A DNA stretch of 64,000 bases, from contig NZ_JACHES010000009.1 of assembly GCF_014201585.1 (NCBI RefSeq), forward strand, positions 62,001-126,000. The letters are read 5' to 3'. Each line of letters starts with the position of its first letter. Positions within the stretch are counted from its first letter, which is position 1. Positions 1-9,195 of the stretch are shown piece by piece. Source of the DNA: Anoxybacillus tengchongensis. Lineage in GTDB: Bacteria; Bacillota; Bacilli; Bacillales; Anoxybacillaceae. The translations under genes and the position numbers were made by a program. A model generated the notes under the pieces. It did not search any database. It saw only the letters and a list, made by a program, of their open reading frames with translations, and was not told where the DNA came from.

Positions 1-357
1 TGAATGAGATGCGTGTGTATATAAAAACGACAAACTAGGGAACGCATCCCTAGTTTTTCTCATACATATCCTCGTTTTATTTCACCATTTGTTCGCGCAA
101 TGTGCTGCGTACTTACGCTGTTTTTTCAGCTAATTGAGGGACATCGAGTGCTTGTAAAATGGCTTGCATAGTCGCTGTTACCGTTTGATTATCGGTTACT
201 CAACATCGTCAGTCACATTCTTATAAGCTTTTTTTGTAGAAATACCCATCCTCTTCCCCATATGAGCAATAAGGGAAGACCGATGAAACGGTCATCAACT
301 TTTCTCCATACTTCACATAAAGTAATAAAAGAGCACACGAGGAAGGGGGGAGGAGCG
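1..357. other. Left-edge intergenic region
   Basis: No complete gene is visible. A terminator lies at 32-60, presumably ending a gene to the left of the window. On the minus strand, 199 down to 113 is a 28-codon open stretch ending in a stop (reading ...AILQALDVPQLAEKTA), with a stop just upstream and no convincing start. It could be the tail of a decayed gene, but I cannot assign it to a family. The GT4 ribosome binding site sits at about 340-355. Confidence 0.4.
32..60 (+). terminator. Rho-independent terminator
   Basis: A ten-base-pair stem, AAACTAGGGA (32-41) with TCCCTAGTTT (47-56), has a five-base loop and is followed by further T residues. It would end a plus-strand transcript entering from the left of the window. 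Confidence 0.8.
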
Positions 358-1419
358 GTGAACATTTTAGTCATTTGGCGGTTGTTGACTGTAGGCGGTG
401 TGAATGCCGGATGGCGTAATCGAGCGATATATTTTAAACAACATGGCATTCAGACAGACTTTTTATATACGAAAGATCTCGGTGGCATGCATATGATGGA
501 AGATGTCGCAAATGTTTATATCGTGAAAAAGAAAAAAGACATATATGACATATTACGAAAATCATATGACGCGATCATCGTTGTCGATACAAATCAAGCG
601 TATGATTGGTTAAGCGATGTCGGGTATAATGGACCAATTATTGTGGAAGCGCGCACGCCGGAATTGTTAAAGTTGAAACGAAACTTGCAAGGAGTGGAAA
701 AGATTACTCCGCGTCAATTTATCGTTCCGTCTGTTTATCAAAAACGTCTTCTCTCGATATTGAGCGATGAACGCGCACCGATTACGGTCATTTATAACGG
801 TTTAGATGCATCTTTTTTTCGCCCGTTTCCATGCGATGATGTACCGAACAAAAAAATTATTGCATACGTCGGACGGTTAGATGGACGGAAAAATTGGCGC
901 GCATTTTTACGTATCGCCTCGCTATTGAAAAAAGAGCGCGATGATATCGAATGTTGGGTCATTGGTGGACAACATAGTGTAGATAAAGAAACGTTTGAAG
1001 CAGAATGGAAGGAAAAGCAACTGACGTCATTTGTAAAATGGTTTCCAGTTGTTCCGTATCAACACATGCCTGAGATGTATGCGAAAATTCGGCAATCGGG
1101 TGGATGTTTATTAGCGACAACGAAAGTCGAATCGTTTGGCAATACATTTATTGAGGCGATGGCGTGCGGTGTGCCTGTCGTTGCGCCACGTGTATCGGCG
1201 ATGCCAGAAATTATCGTCCATGGAAAAACAGGATATTTATTTCGCGAGCACCATACGCGTGGGGCGGTTCGCGCGATTGTTGAAATTATTGACGACAACC
1301 AACAATATACGTATATGAGTGAGGCAGGACGGGCGCATGTGCTCAACCGATTTACAATTGAACGTTGCGCTGAAACGTATGTCGATTTATTACATCATAT
1401 TGTGAGGGATCAAATATGA
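358..1419 (+). CDS. Glycosyltransferase family 4 protein
   Basis: Predicted 353-residue GT-B glycosyltransferase that would transfer a sugar from a nucleotide-sugar donor. The C-terminal half carries the family signature ESFGNTFIEAMACGVPVVAP, whose two glutamates form the EX7E donor-binding motif; the GG near residue 12 (LLTVGGVNAG) fits the N-terminal acceptor domain. The start is taken as the GTG at 358 because a strong GGAAGGGGGGAGGAG ribosome site lies just upstream; an ATG at 262 has none. The gene overlaps the HipA-like gene by four bases (ATGA), so the two are probably translationally coupled. A GT4 next to a kinase-like gene resembles the CotSA/CotS pairing of Bacillus spore coats, but that is only an analogy. 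Acceptor and donor are unknown. Confidence 0.85.
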   Translation: MNILVIWRLLTVGGVNAGWRNRAIYFKQHGIQTDFLYTKDLGGMHMMEDVANVYIVKKKKDIYDILRKSYDAIIVVDTNQAYDWLSDVGYNGPIIVEARTPELLKLKRNLQGVEKITPRQFIVPSVYQKRLLSILSDERAPITVIYNGLDASFFRPFPCDDVPNKKIIAYVGRLDGRKNWRAFLRIASLLKKERDDIECWVIGGQHSVDKETFEAEWKEKQLTSFVKWFPVVPYQHMPEMYAKIRQSGGCLLATTKVESFGNTFIEAMACGVPVVAPRVSAMPEIIVHGKTGYLFREHHTRGAVRAIVEIIDDNQQYTYMSEAGRAHVLNRFTIERCAETYVDLLHHIVRDQI

Positions 1420-2156
1420 AGTATGAACGAACGTTTGCGGCTCATAAACATAATTCTCATCTCGTCACATTTGATGATGGGAAGCGATATGTCGTCAAAT
1501 GTTACGATACAACAAAACCGAAAGCGCTCATGAACGAATGGCTCGCTTATCAAATCGCAAAATATATGCACCTTCCTGTTCCACATGCTCGTCTCGTTTC
1601 TTTACCACCTACGCTTTTACCTATTCCAGACAAAACGACAGTCATCAAAACGAAAACGCAATTTGCGAGCGCGTATATTGAAGGGAAAAACGCTCATGAA
1701 ATCGCGATACAAAACATGAAAAATACTTCACAATTGGCAAGTGTCATCGTTTTTGATTATTGGTTGTACAATCGCGATCGGACGCGAAAAAATGTCATTA
1801 TTGAACAAAACGGAGCGGATCAAACGTTATGGATTATCGACCATGCGGATATATGTGGCTCATTTGCGTGGACTGTTGAACAGCTGAAACAATTGCCGCA
1901 AACGCTCATAGACAGCAAAATGCATCGCATAATGGCGTCGTTTACAACTATACAACAATTTGAACAGGCGATTGCGGTCATTCAAACGATGCCGACACTT
2001 TTAATTGAAGAAATGATGAAACATATGCCTGAAGACTGGCCAATGACGGAAGAAGAAAAAAAGCAGCTCGTTCATACGCTCGTCTATCGGCGCGATCATC
2101 TCGTTCCGCGTCTCATACGTAAATTTTGTAAACAACTTTGGCCTGAGCTTGTATAG
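1416..2156 (+). CDS. HipA-like kinase domain protein
   Basis: A 246-residue protein resembling the HipA-like kinase fold. The segment DYWLYNRDRTRKNVII, about residues 112-127, looks like the HipA catalytic and metal-binding loop (D..N.DR...N), and IIDHADICGSF follows as the DFG-like region. No HipB-type antitoxin gene is next to it, so it is unlikely to be a classical HipBA toxin. It is coupled to the upstream glycosyltransferase by an ATGA overlap, and a terminator begins inside its last codons. A role in modifying an envelope or spore glycan or protein is inference from context. Confidence 0.75.
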   Translation: MKYERTFAAHKHNSHLVTFDDGKRYVVKCYDTTKPKALMNEWLAYQIAKYMHLPVPHARLVSLPPTLLPIPDKTTVIKTKTQFASAYIEGKNAHEIAIQNMKNTSQLASVIVFDYWLYNRDRTRKNVIIEQNGADQTLWIIDHADICGSFAWTVEQLKQLPQTLIDSKMHRIMASFTTIQQFEQAIAVIQTMPTLLIEEMMKHMPEDWPMTEEEKKQLVHTLVYRRDHLVPRLIRKFCKQLWPELV

Positions 2157-2169
2157 CTTAGGTTTTTTT
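2142..2169 (+). terminator. Terminator overlapping the end of the HipA-like gene
   Basis: The stem CCTGAGCT (2142-2149) pairs with AGCTTAGG (2155-2162) with one G-T wobble, and seven T residues follow. It uses the last codons and the stop of the HipA-like gene, which separates the GT4-kinase pair from the following GT2 operon. Confidence 0.7.
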
Positions 2170-2220
2170 ATGCATATTTTTCATCTATTGTTAAAAAATA
2201 ATAGCGAATGGAGGGGCGTT

Positions 2221-3876
2221 ATGAAACTGTTCGCATTTGGCATAATCATCGTTTGTTTGCATGCGTTGCCGTATTTTCTTCTTGGAGAAGACGCGCATAT
2301 GCGTGTGCACGATAATTTGGATTCAAATATCGCTTGGTATCGTGTGCTCGCACGAAGCGGCGAGCTATTTGGCTCCATTGATGCGACCATTCCACAAGTC
2401 ATGAATGGACTGCCGCGCAACGCATACGGAACAGAGTTTAGCGGCATCGTGTGGCTTCATGCGCTTTTTCCGTCCGTTTATGCATACGGACTCAGTCAAT
2501 TATTGACGCGCATATTTGCATTTATCGGCATGTATTTGTTGTTGAAAACGCACGTATTAAAGGAAAAAGAGGCGGAGTGGATTCGCGTTGGAGTGGCGCT
2601 TGCGTTTGCGCTGACGCCGTTTTGGCCGTCAGGGATGCTTAGCACGCTCGGCATGCCCCTTGCGTTATGGGCGTTACTGAACATTCGTGCGGGTGATCGT
2701 GCGTGGAAAAACTATGTCGTGCTGACGCTTCTTCCCCTCTATTCTAGCTTTGTGCTCGGCTTTTTCTTTTTTTTAAGCGCGATGTTTTTCTTTTGGCTCA
2801 TGGATGCGTGGCGTCGCCGTCCGAACGTGCCCCTATTGTTGGCACTCGTGTATATGACCGCACTTTATTTGGCAGTGGAATATCGGCTCGTTCATTCGTT
2901 TTTATTTGCGACAGAACCGACGAGTCGCGACGAATATTTCCATGCACGTTTGTCGTTCTGGCGGTCGCTTCGTTTAACATTTAAAAACTACATCTTCGGT
3001 CATACGCATGTGATGACGATTCATACGCTCATTATTTTACCTGTGACGTGTATTGCGCTATATATCGTATGGAAACGGAAATGGTGGCGGCGCGAAACGT
3101 TATTTTGGCAACTTCATGTCTTGAATGTTGTGCTATCGCTTTGGTATGCGTTTTGGTTTTATAAAGGATGGCTTCCTGCGACAGAGGCGTTTCCGTTTTT
3201 AGACCGATTTAATTTTGCGCGCTATCATTTTTTGCGCCCGATGGTCATTTACGTCTTGTTTGCTTTGTCGCTTCGTATCATTTGGCGCGCATGGGATCGG
3301 CGCATCGTTTCATTTGCGCTCGCGGCTCAACTCGTTGTGGCAATGTTATTTCACGAACAAATCGTATATCGCAATCAACCGACGTTTCGGGCGTTTTATG
3401 CGGAAAAGCAATTTGACGATGTGAAACAATATATCGGAAAGCCTGTACATACGTATCGCGTCGTCAGCATTGGCATTCATCCAGCGATTGCGCAATATAA
3501 CGGCTTTTACACGTTAGATACGTACAACAATTTTTATCCGCTTTCGTACAAACATCAATTTCGCCAAATTATTGCGAGCGAGCTAAACAAAAATAAAAAG
3601 TTAAAGGAATATTTCGATGAATGGGGTGGACGTTGTTACATTTTTGTCGCTGAGCTTGGGAAAAAGTATATGTTTACGAAACAATCGAACAAACGCATTC
3701 GCCATTTACAGCTTCATACAGACGTATTGTACGACATGGGAGGACGCTACATATTTTCCGCCTTGCCCATTGACAATGCGAAACAAAATCAATTAAAGCT
3801 GTTGCGCACGTTTCAACATGATGAATCGGCATGGACGATTTATTTATACGAAGTCGAAAGGGGGAAAACGACATGA
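2221..3876 (+). CDS. DUF6044-type polytopic membrane protein
   Basis: A 551-residue integral membrane protein with about ten or more hydrophobic segments (for example LFAFGIIIVCLHALPYF near the start and FFFFLSAMFFFWLMD in the middle) and a soluble C-terminal part of roughly 170 residues. It resembles the B. subtilis YkoS group, which likewise sits before a GT2 gene (YkoT). Its layout is reminiscent of lipid-linked-sugar GT-C glycosyltransferases, but no catalytic motif is clear. The start at 2221 follows a good GGAGGGG site; an upstream in-frame ATG at 2149 lies within the previous gene. The stop overlaps the start of the GT2 gene. Confidence 0.75.
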   Translation: MKLFAFGIIIVCLHALPYFLLGEDAHMRVHDNLDSNIAWYRVLARSGELFGSIDATIPQVMNGLPRNAYGTEFSGIVWLHALFPSVYAYGLSQLLTRIFAFIGMYLLLKTHVLKEKEAEWIRVGVALAFALTPFWPSGMLSTLGMPLALWALLNIRAGDRAWKNYVVLTLLPLYSSFVLGFFFFLSAMFFFWLMDAWRRRPNVPLLLALVYMTALYLAVEYRLVHSFLFATEPTSRDEYFHARLSFWRSLRLTFKNYIFGHTHVMTIHTLIILPVTCIALYIVWKRKWWRRETLFWQLHVLNVVLSLWYAFWFYKGWLPATEAFPFLDRFNFARYHFLRPMVIYVLFALSLRIIWRAWDRRIVSFALAAQLVVAMLFHEQIVYRNQPTFRAFYAEKQFDDVKQYIGKPVHTYRVVSIGIHPAIAQYNGFYTLDTYNNFYPLSYKHQFRQIIASELNKNKKLKEYFDEWGGRCYIFVAELGKKYMFTKQSNKRIRHLQLHTDVLYDMGGRYIFSALPIDNAKQNQLKLLRTFQHDESAWTIYLYEVERGKTT

Positions 3877-4874
3877 CCGTTTTAGCGATCGTTGTACCTT
3901 GTTATAATGAGGAAGACATGCTGCCTGAAACGATCGAACAGTTGCTTTTACTTAGACGGCAACTTGTTGAAGAGGGGCTCATTTCAGCAGAAAGTAAAAT
4001 TGTATTTGTCGATGATGGAAGCCGCGATCGGACGTGGTCGATCATTTATAAAGCATGTTTACGTTATGAGGAAGTGAAAGGAGTGAAACTAGCAGGAAAC
4101 GCAGGACATCAACATGCGCTGTTAGCGGGCATGTTTGCCGCCAAACAAATGGCAGACTGTATTGTGACGATGGATGCCGATTTGCAAGATGATATATATG
4201 TCGTTCGTGAGTTTGTGCGTAAATTTCAAGAAGGATACGACATCGTCTATGGCGTAAGGAGAAAGCGCGATGTCGATTCGTATGTGAAACGGCGGACGGC
4301 GGAAATGTTTTATCGTATGATGAATCGTATCGGTGTGCAGCTGATTTATAATCATGCCGATTATCGTCTCATGAGCCGACGGGCAGTTGAAGCGTTAGCG
4401 CAGTTTCGTGAAGTCAATATGTTTTTGCGCGGGGTAGTGCCGCTCCTCGGTTTTCCGTCGACGACGGTATATTATGACCGAAAAGAGCGAAAAGCGGGCG
4501 TGACAAAATATCCGTTCATGAAAATGATTCGTTTTGCGTTTGACGGGTTAACATCGTTTAGTATGGTGCCGATTCGCTTCGTTTCCGTTCTCGGCTTTTG
4601 TTCGTTTTTTGTGAGCATATTGTTTGCGATGTATGTGTTATTTTTAAAAATGACTGGTCATACACAAACAGGCTGGACGTCGCTAATGATGTCGATTTGG
4701 CTTGTCGGAGGATTGCAGCTCATTGCGATCGGGTTAGTTGGGGAGTATGTCGGGAAAGTGTATAAAGAAACGAAACAACGGCCGCGCTATATCGTCGATG
4801 TGGATTTGTTAAATTGGCCAATAATTGCGCGACAGGCAGAACAAGAACAAGTCAGTGAAGAAGGCATAAGTTAA
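3873..4874 (+). CDS. Glycosyltransferase family 2, GtrB/DPM1-like
   Basis: A 333-residue GT2 enzyme. The N-terminal catalytic domain begins VVPCYNEED, then shows FVDDGSRD and the metal-binding MDADLQDD. Two C-terminal transmembrane segments follow at about residues 235-260 and 270-295. This is the arrangement of polyprenyl-phosphate glucosyl- or mannosyltransferases (GtrB, Dpm1, YkoT), which make a lipid-linked sugar on the cytoplasmic face. The neighbouring DUF6044 protein may use that lipid-linked sugar; that is inference. The start at 3873 overlaps the upstream stop (ATGA). Confidence 0.88.
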   Translation: MTVLAIVVPCYNEEDMLPETIEQLLLLRRQLVEEGLISAESKIVFVDDGSRDRTWSIIYKACLRYEEVKGVKLAGNAGHQHALLAGMFAAKQMADCIVTMDADLQDDIYVVREFVRKFQEGYDIVYGVRRKRDVDSYVKRRTAEMFYRMMNRIGVQLIYNHADYRLMSRRAVEALAQFREVNMFLRGVVPLLGFPSTTVYYDRKERKAGVTKYPFMKMIRFAFDGLTSFSMVPIRFVSVLGFCSFFVSILFAMYVLFLKMTGHTQTGWTSLMMSIWLVGGLQLIAIGLVGEYVGKVYKETKQRPRYIVDVDLLNWPIIARQAEQEQVSEEGIS

Positions 4875-4900
4875 GGCTCCGAATTAAGCGGAGCCTTTTT
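4873..4900 (+). terminator. Terminator after the GT2 gene
   Basis: The stem GGCTCCG (4875-4881) pairs with CGGAGCC (4889-4895) and is followed by five T residues. The convergent MFS gene ends within it at 4884. Confidence 0.85.
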
Positions 4901-6050
4901 GCATCGTTGTTCGCTGAAACGATTGGAAGAGAGCGAATGAAACGAATGTCAGTATAATCCCTGTCATATACGGCAAGCTTGGTTTAACTGTAAACAGCCA
5001 GCCTGCAATCGCTGGTCCACCGATGCGTCCGAGCGAATCGAACGACGATAACATACCTGTGGCGCTTCCTTGTCCATCGGTCGTATGTTTCGTTAATAAG
5101 GCGGATACACACGGGCGAATGACGCCGTTACCGATGCCGAAAATCGTTAAATAAAGTGCCGCCGTCCAAAAGTTATGGATGAATAAAATGAGCGAAAAGC
5201 CGAGTGCTGAAAGAAATAGTCCAGCGCGAATGACCGTTCCTTCCCCGAACGATTGAATGAGCTTTCCGAGCAGTCCTCCTTGAACGATGGCACCAGCAAG
5301 CCCCATGATCATAAAAATGTAGCCGAGTTCGGTCGAAGACAACCCTGCACGTTTCGCGGCAAAATAAGCAAACGTCGCTTCAAGCCCGGCAAGTGAAAAC
5401 GTGACAATCAATTGTAATACGTATAGGCGTGCGAGCGGGCTTTGCAAGGCAGACATAAGCGATGGACGTGTCGTTTGCGTATTTGCTCGCTTTTCTTTCG
5501 GCAGCGACTCATGCAAGAAAAAGAAAACGAACACGGTAGTTATGAGCGCTAAACTGCCTGCGATCCAAAACGGAACGGTTAAGCTGTGTTTCGAAAACAC
5601 ACCGCCGATCGCTGGACCGAAAATAAATCCAAGTCCGACAGCAGCCCCAATGATGCCCATTCCTTTGCCGCGATTTTCTTCTGTCGTCACATCAGCAACG
5701 TATGCCATCGCTGTTGGCATCGTGGCGGCAGATAAAAAGCCTCCGATGATGCGAGCGGCAAACAACATCCAAAGTTTTGTCGCCAAGGCAAATAAGAAAA
5801 ACGAAAGCGCTAAACCGAAAATACCGATCAGTAACATCGGTTTTCGTCCATATCGATCAGAAAGTTTGCCCCACATGGGCGCAAATAAAAATTGCATGAA
5901 AGAATATACGGCCATTAACCAGCCGAGTTGCGTCGGGGTGGCGCCAATTTTTTCTGCATAAAACGGAAGAACAGGAATAATAATGCCGAACCCCATCATC
6001 ACTAAAAACATCACAACAAATAAAAGCGGCAAATAACGCCGATTGTTCAT
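4884..6050 (-). CDS. MFS drug-type efflux transporter (DHA1)
   Basis: A 388-residue, 12-segment major facilitator protein. The loop between helices 2 and 3 has the family signature GKLSDRYGRKPML, and helix 5 contains the antiporter motif GFIFGPAIGG, which marks proton-coupled exporters. It is closest in style to TetA/MdtG-like and Bacillus multidrug exporters. Substrate is unknown. The start has a GGAGATGG-type ribosome site. It stands alone, convergent with the glycosyltransferase operon, and no regulator is adjacent. Confidence 0.88.
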   Translation of the reverse strand: MNNRRYLPLLFVVMFLVMMGFGIIIPVLPFYAEKIGATPTQLGWLMAVYSFMQFLFAPMWGKLSDRYGRKPMLLIGIFGLALSFFLFALATKLWMLFAARIIGGFLSAATMPTAMAYVADVTTEENRGKGMGIIGAAVGLGFIFGPAIGGVFSKHSLTVPFWIAGSLALITTVFVFFFLHESLPKEKRANTQTTRPSLMSALQSPLARLYVLQLIVTFSLAGLEATFAYFAAKRAGLSSTELGYIFMIMGLAGAIVQGGLLGKLIQSFGEGTVIRAGLFLSALGFSLILFIHNFWTAALYLTIFGIGNGVIRPCVSALLTKHTTDGQGSATGMLSSFDSLGRIGGPAIAGWLFTVKPSLPYMTGIILTFVSFALFQSFQRTTMQKGSA

Positions 6051-6185
6051 ATGACCATCTCCACTATGTAGTTTGCATTTTTATCATAATGGAAATGTGA
6101 TCATTTTTCAAAGATGTCGATGCGTTGACAACTGAAAAAGTTTTCGTAAAACTAAAAATGGATAAACGATGTGGGAGAGTGGAGA

Positions 6186-7442
6186 ATGACATATATAAAC
6201 CAACACATATTAAATAATTTGTTTTACATATTGGTCAGCATTTTTTTCTTTTCTTTTTTGTATGAATATGTTCAGTTTTTTAAACAAAAAAAAGTGTATC
6301 AACGCCTATTGCTTGTCGTCTGTTTAAGTGTGCCAATGATTTTATGTATGACATATCCGATTTACATCGCACCTGATTGCGTACACGACTTACGGCAAGT
6401 TCCGTTTCTCATTGGCACGTTTTATGGCGGATGGACGGTTAGTTTGCCGCTTTTGTTTGTTTTACTAATCGCTCGCTTTATGATGTATGGCTACCAGTTT
6501 ATTACTGTTGCAGTATATGTGATGATGTGTATATGCGGTAGCTTGTTTTCACCGTTGTTTCAACGGCTGACAAGAAAACAGAGGCTTGTTGCTTCGGCGG
6601 TAATGACGTTTATTCTTGCGATTGCGGCAACGATATTGGCGATTGCCATTTCCGATTTTCAAGTGACAGAGTCGTACATCGTCGATTTTATTGTCGTTCC
6701 TCCCATTGCGGTATTATTTGTTGTGTTTATTATAGAAACGTTACGGGAGGCGTTGCTCATCCGTTCGGAAGCGATCAAGCTGGAGAAAATGGAAGTCGTC
6801 AGCCAACTTGCTGCAAGCATTTCCCATGAAATTCGCAATCCCCTTACTGTTGTGAAAGGTTTTATGCAGCTCATGAAAGCGAAAGACATATCGGAAGAAG
6901 CAAAAGAGCAATATATGAATATCGCTCTTGAAGAATTAAACCGCGCCTGCGCCATTATTGACGATTATTTAACGTTCGCCAAGCCGTTTCCAGAAAAAAT
7001 AGAACCGCTTCATGTGCAGCAAGAATTAGAAAAAGTCATCCATATGTTGCGTCCGTTAGCGAACATGCATGGAGTACAAATTGTCGCAACCCTTACGCCA
7101 GCGACCGTAATTGGTAACGCTCAATATTTTCGCCAATGTTTTTTAAATATAATAAAAAATGGAATTGAAGCGATGGAAAACGGTGGAGCATTGTATGTTG
7201 ATGTACATGTCGATGAAAAAGCTGCAACGATCGTTGTGCGCGATGAAGGAGAAGGGATGACGAAAGAGCAACTTGCTCGTTTCGGAGAACCGTATTTCAG
7301 CACGAAAGAAAAAGGGACAGGTCTTGGAGCGATGGTGTCCATTCGTATCATTGAAATGATGAACGGCACGTGGAATATAAAAAGCGAAAAAGGGCGCGGA
7401 ACGACAATAACGGTAAGTTTTCCATTGTTATTAGAAAAATAA
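6186..7442 (+). CDS. Membrane sensor histidine kinase, 5TMR-LYT type
   Basis: A 418-residue kinase. The first 190 residues hold about five to six transmembrane helices similar to the 5TMR-LYT sensor domain. The dimerisation/phosphoacceptor box follows (ASISHEIRNPLTVVKGF) with the phospho-histidine, then an ATPase domain with the N-box (NIIKNGIEAME), G1 (DEGEGM) and GTGLGA. The H-box wording matches Bacillus sporulation phosphorelay kinases such as KinB. No response regulator is adjacent, so it is an orphan kinase. The ATG at 6186 is chosen over a GTG at 6171 because GGGAGAG lies six bases upstream of it. Confidence 0.85.
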   Translation: MTYINQHILNNLFYILVSIFFFSFLYEYVQFFKQKKVYQRLLLVVCLSVPMILCMTYPIYIAPDCVHDLRQVPFLIGTFYGGWTVSLPLLFVLLIARFMMYGYQFITVAVYVMMCICGSLFSPLFQRLTRKQRLVASAVMTFILAIAATILAIAISDFQVTESYIVDFIVVPPIAVLFVVFIIETLREALLIRSEAIKLEKMEVVSQLAASISHEIRNPLTVVKGFMQLMKAKDISEEAKEQYMNIALEELNRACAIIDDYLTFAKPFPEKIEPLHVQQELEKVIHMLRPLANMHGVQIVATLTPATVIGNAQYFRQCFLNIIKNGIEAMENGGALYVDVHVDEKAATIVVRDEGEGMTKEQLARFGEPYFSTKEKGTGLGAMVSIRIIEMMNGTWNIKSEKGRGTTITVSFPLLLEK

Positions 7443-7473
7443 AAATATTGCGAAATAGTGAAAAACTATTGTC

Positions 7474-7495
7474 TTTAACGATTTTGGGCGTTAAA
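7474..7495. promoter_or_regulatory. Inverted repeat before the amino acid permease
   Basis: TTTAACG (7474-7480) and CGTTAAA (7489-7495) form a perfect 7-base inverted repeat, and a TATAAA-like -10 element follows at once. It could be an operator; the protein that binds it is unknown. Confidence 0.35.
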
Positions 7496-7534
7496 GTATA
7501 AAATAAACATCATAAGTAAGGGGAGTTTACAACG

Positions 7535-8947
7535 ATGAGTTTGTTCAGGAGAAAGTCGATTGAAGCGCTTATGAGCGAATCAGGAAAAGGGGCAGCGCTC
7601 AAAAAAGAGTTAGGCGCATTTGATTTAACGATGCTTGGCATCGGAGCGATTATCGGGACAGGGATTTTCGTTTTAACAGGCGTAGCGGCTGCTGAACATG
7701 CGGGGCCAGCACTTGTCCTTTCGTTTATTTTATCAGGATTGGCGTGCGTGTTTGCGGCGCTTTGTTATGCGGAATTTGCTTCAAGCGTGCCCGTATCGGG
7801 AAGTGCGTATACGTACAGCTATGCGACATTTGGGGAATTAATTGCTTGGATGCTCGGATGGGATTTAATTTTAGAATATGGGGTGGCAGCTTCGGCAGTT
7901 GCGGCTGGATGGTCTGGTTATTTTCAAGGATTGCTTGCAGGATTTGGCATTGAGCTACCAAAGGCATTAACAAGCGCATACGATCCAGCGAACGGCACAT
8001 TTATTGACGTACCAGCGATCGTTATTGTGTTGCTCATTACGTTTTTATTGACGCAAGGCGTGAGAAAATCCGCTCGTTTTAACGCAATCATGGTCGTCAT
8101 TAAAGTGGCTGTGATTTTATTATTTATTGCGGTTGGCGTATGGTATGTGAAGCCAGAAAACTGGACGCCGTTTATGCCGTTTGGGTTTTCAGGTGTTGCC
8201 GCAGGAGCTGCGACAGTGTTTTTCGCTTATTTAGGGTTTGATGCGGTATCGACAGCGGCAGAAGAAGTGCGCAATCCGCAACGGAATATGCCGATCGGTA
8301 TTATCGCATCGCTTGCGATTTGTACGTTGTTATACATTGCGGTGTCGCTCATTTTAACAGGCATTGTGCCGTATGACCAATTAGGCGTAAAAAATCCAGT
8401 TGCTTTTGCGTTAAATTATATTCAGCAAGATTGGGTGGCAGGATTTATTTCACTCGGTGCGATTACAGGGATTACGACGGTGCTTCTCGTGATGCTTTAT
8501 GCGCAAACGCGCCTCTTTTACGCAATTAGCCGCGACGGCTTGCTTCCTTCGCTTTTTGCGAAAGTGAGCGAGCGAAAACAAGTACCGCTTGTCAACTCAT
8601 GGGTGACAGGGATTGCGGTTTCTATTTTTGCCGGGGTTATTCCGTTAAATAAATTAGCTCACTTAACAAATATCGGCACGTTGTTTGCGTTTACGACTGT
8701 TGCGATTGGGATTTTAATTTTACGTAAAACAGAACCGAATTTAAAACGGAGCTTTATGGTGCCGTTTGTACCAACCATTCCTTTGCTAGCTGTGGCGTTT
8801 TGTGTGTATTTAGCGCTACAACTTCCGGTGACAACATGGTTAAGCTTCGGCGGCTGGTTGGCGATTGGTCTTGTCATTTACTTCTTGTACGGTCGCAAAC
8901 ATAGCAAATTAAATGAGGCAAACATTGCGCAAAAACAAGTGAGCTAG
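7535..8947 (+). CDS. APC-family cationic amino acid permease (YfnA/ApcT type)
   Basis: A 470-residue, 12-helix amino acid/polyamine/organocation permease. Helix 1 contains GIGAIIGTGIFVLTG, the unwound substrate-binding segment of the fold. The sequence is very close to what I recall of the Geobacillus kaustophilus transporter GkApcT, a structural model of mammalian cationic amino acid transporters, so proton-coupled uptake of arginine, lysine or similar amino acids is likely. It is monocistronic, with a GGGGAG ribosome site and a promoter region carrying an inverted repeat. Confidence 0.9.
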   Translation: MSLFRRKSIEALMSESGKGAALKKELGAFDLTMLGIGAIIGTGIFVLTGVAAAEHAGPALVLSFILSGLACVFAALCYAEFASSVPVSGSAYTYSYATFGELIAWMLGWDLILEYGVAASAVAAGWSGYFQGLLAGFGIELPKALTSAYDPANGTFIDVPAIVIVLLITFLLTQGVRKSARFNAIMVVIKVAVILLFIAVGVWYVKPENWTPFMPFGFSGVAAGAATVFFAYLGFDAVSTAAEEVRNPQRNMPIGIIASLAICTLLYIAVSLILTGIVPYDQLGVKNPVAFALNYIQQDWVAGFISLGAITGITTVLLVMLYAQTRLFYAISRDGLLPSLFAKVSERKQVPLVNSWVTGIAVSIFAGVIPLNKLAHLTNIGTLFAFTTVAIGILILRKTEPNLKRSFMVPFVPTIPLLAVAFCVYLALQLPVTTWLSFGGWLAIGLVIYFLYGRKHSKLNEANIAQKQVS

Positions 8948-8951
8948 AGGA

Positions 8952-8980
8952 TTGACAAGATGATGTAATATTTTTATAAT
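8952..8980 (+). promoter_or_regulatory. SigmaA promoter of the manganese riboswitch transcript
   Basis: TTGACA (8952-8957) and TATAAT (8975-8980) are separated by exactly 17 bases, a consensus vegetative promoter about 25 bases upstream of the riboswitch. Confidence 0.85.
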
Positions 8981-9008
8981 AAAGTTACAATAACATCGTT
9001 TTCCTTCA

Positions 9009-9112
9009 CAAAGGGGAGTAGCGTTCAGGCGATGCCTGAAAACAAAGTCGTCAATTCATGGACCTCGTCCATCGGCTTTGTTGGCACAACATTGTGTCTA
9101 GCGAGACCTTTG
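9009..9112 (+). ncRNA. yybP-ykoY manganese riboswitch
   Basis: The leader contains the family hallmark AAAGGGGAGTAGCG at 9010, a GC hairpin (CAGGCGATGCCTG), then TTGGCACAACATTGTG and the closing TAGCGAGACCTTTG. This is the conserved layout of yybP-ykoY Mn2+ sensors. Its 3' end overlaps the left arm of an intrinsic terminator, so Mn2+ binding should favour read-through into the TerC-family gene, as for ykoY in B. subtilis. Confidence 0.9.
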
Positions 9113-9134
9113 CCGTTCGGCAAAGGTCTTTTTT
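9104..9134 (+). terminator. Riboswitch expression-platform terminator
   Basis: The eleven-base stem AGACCTTTGCC (9104-9114) pairs with GGCAAAGGTCT (9119-9129) around a GTTC loop, followed by six T residues. Confidence 0.9.
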
Positions 9135-9195
9135 GCGTTTTTATGATTTTTGCCGACGGGCGAGGGAAAACTACATATTACAGGAGGGATTATCG

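Noticed and set aside
1416-2156. HipBA toxin-antitoxin module
   Set aside because: No small helix-turn-helix HipB gene is adjacent; the upstream coupled gene is a glycosyltransferase.
5401-5961. A 186-codon plus-strand frame inside the MFS gene
   Set aside because: It is the antisense shadow of a clear transporter, with unnatural composition and no ribosome site.
9058-9195. N-terminal extension of the TerC protein
   Set aside because: The extension would be translated from the riboswitch and terminator; the start at 9196 has a strong AGGAGGG site.
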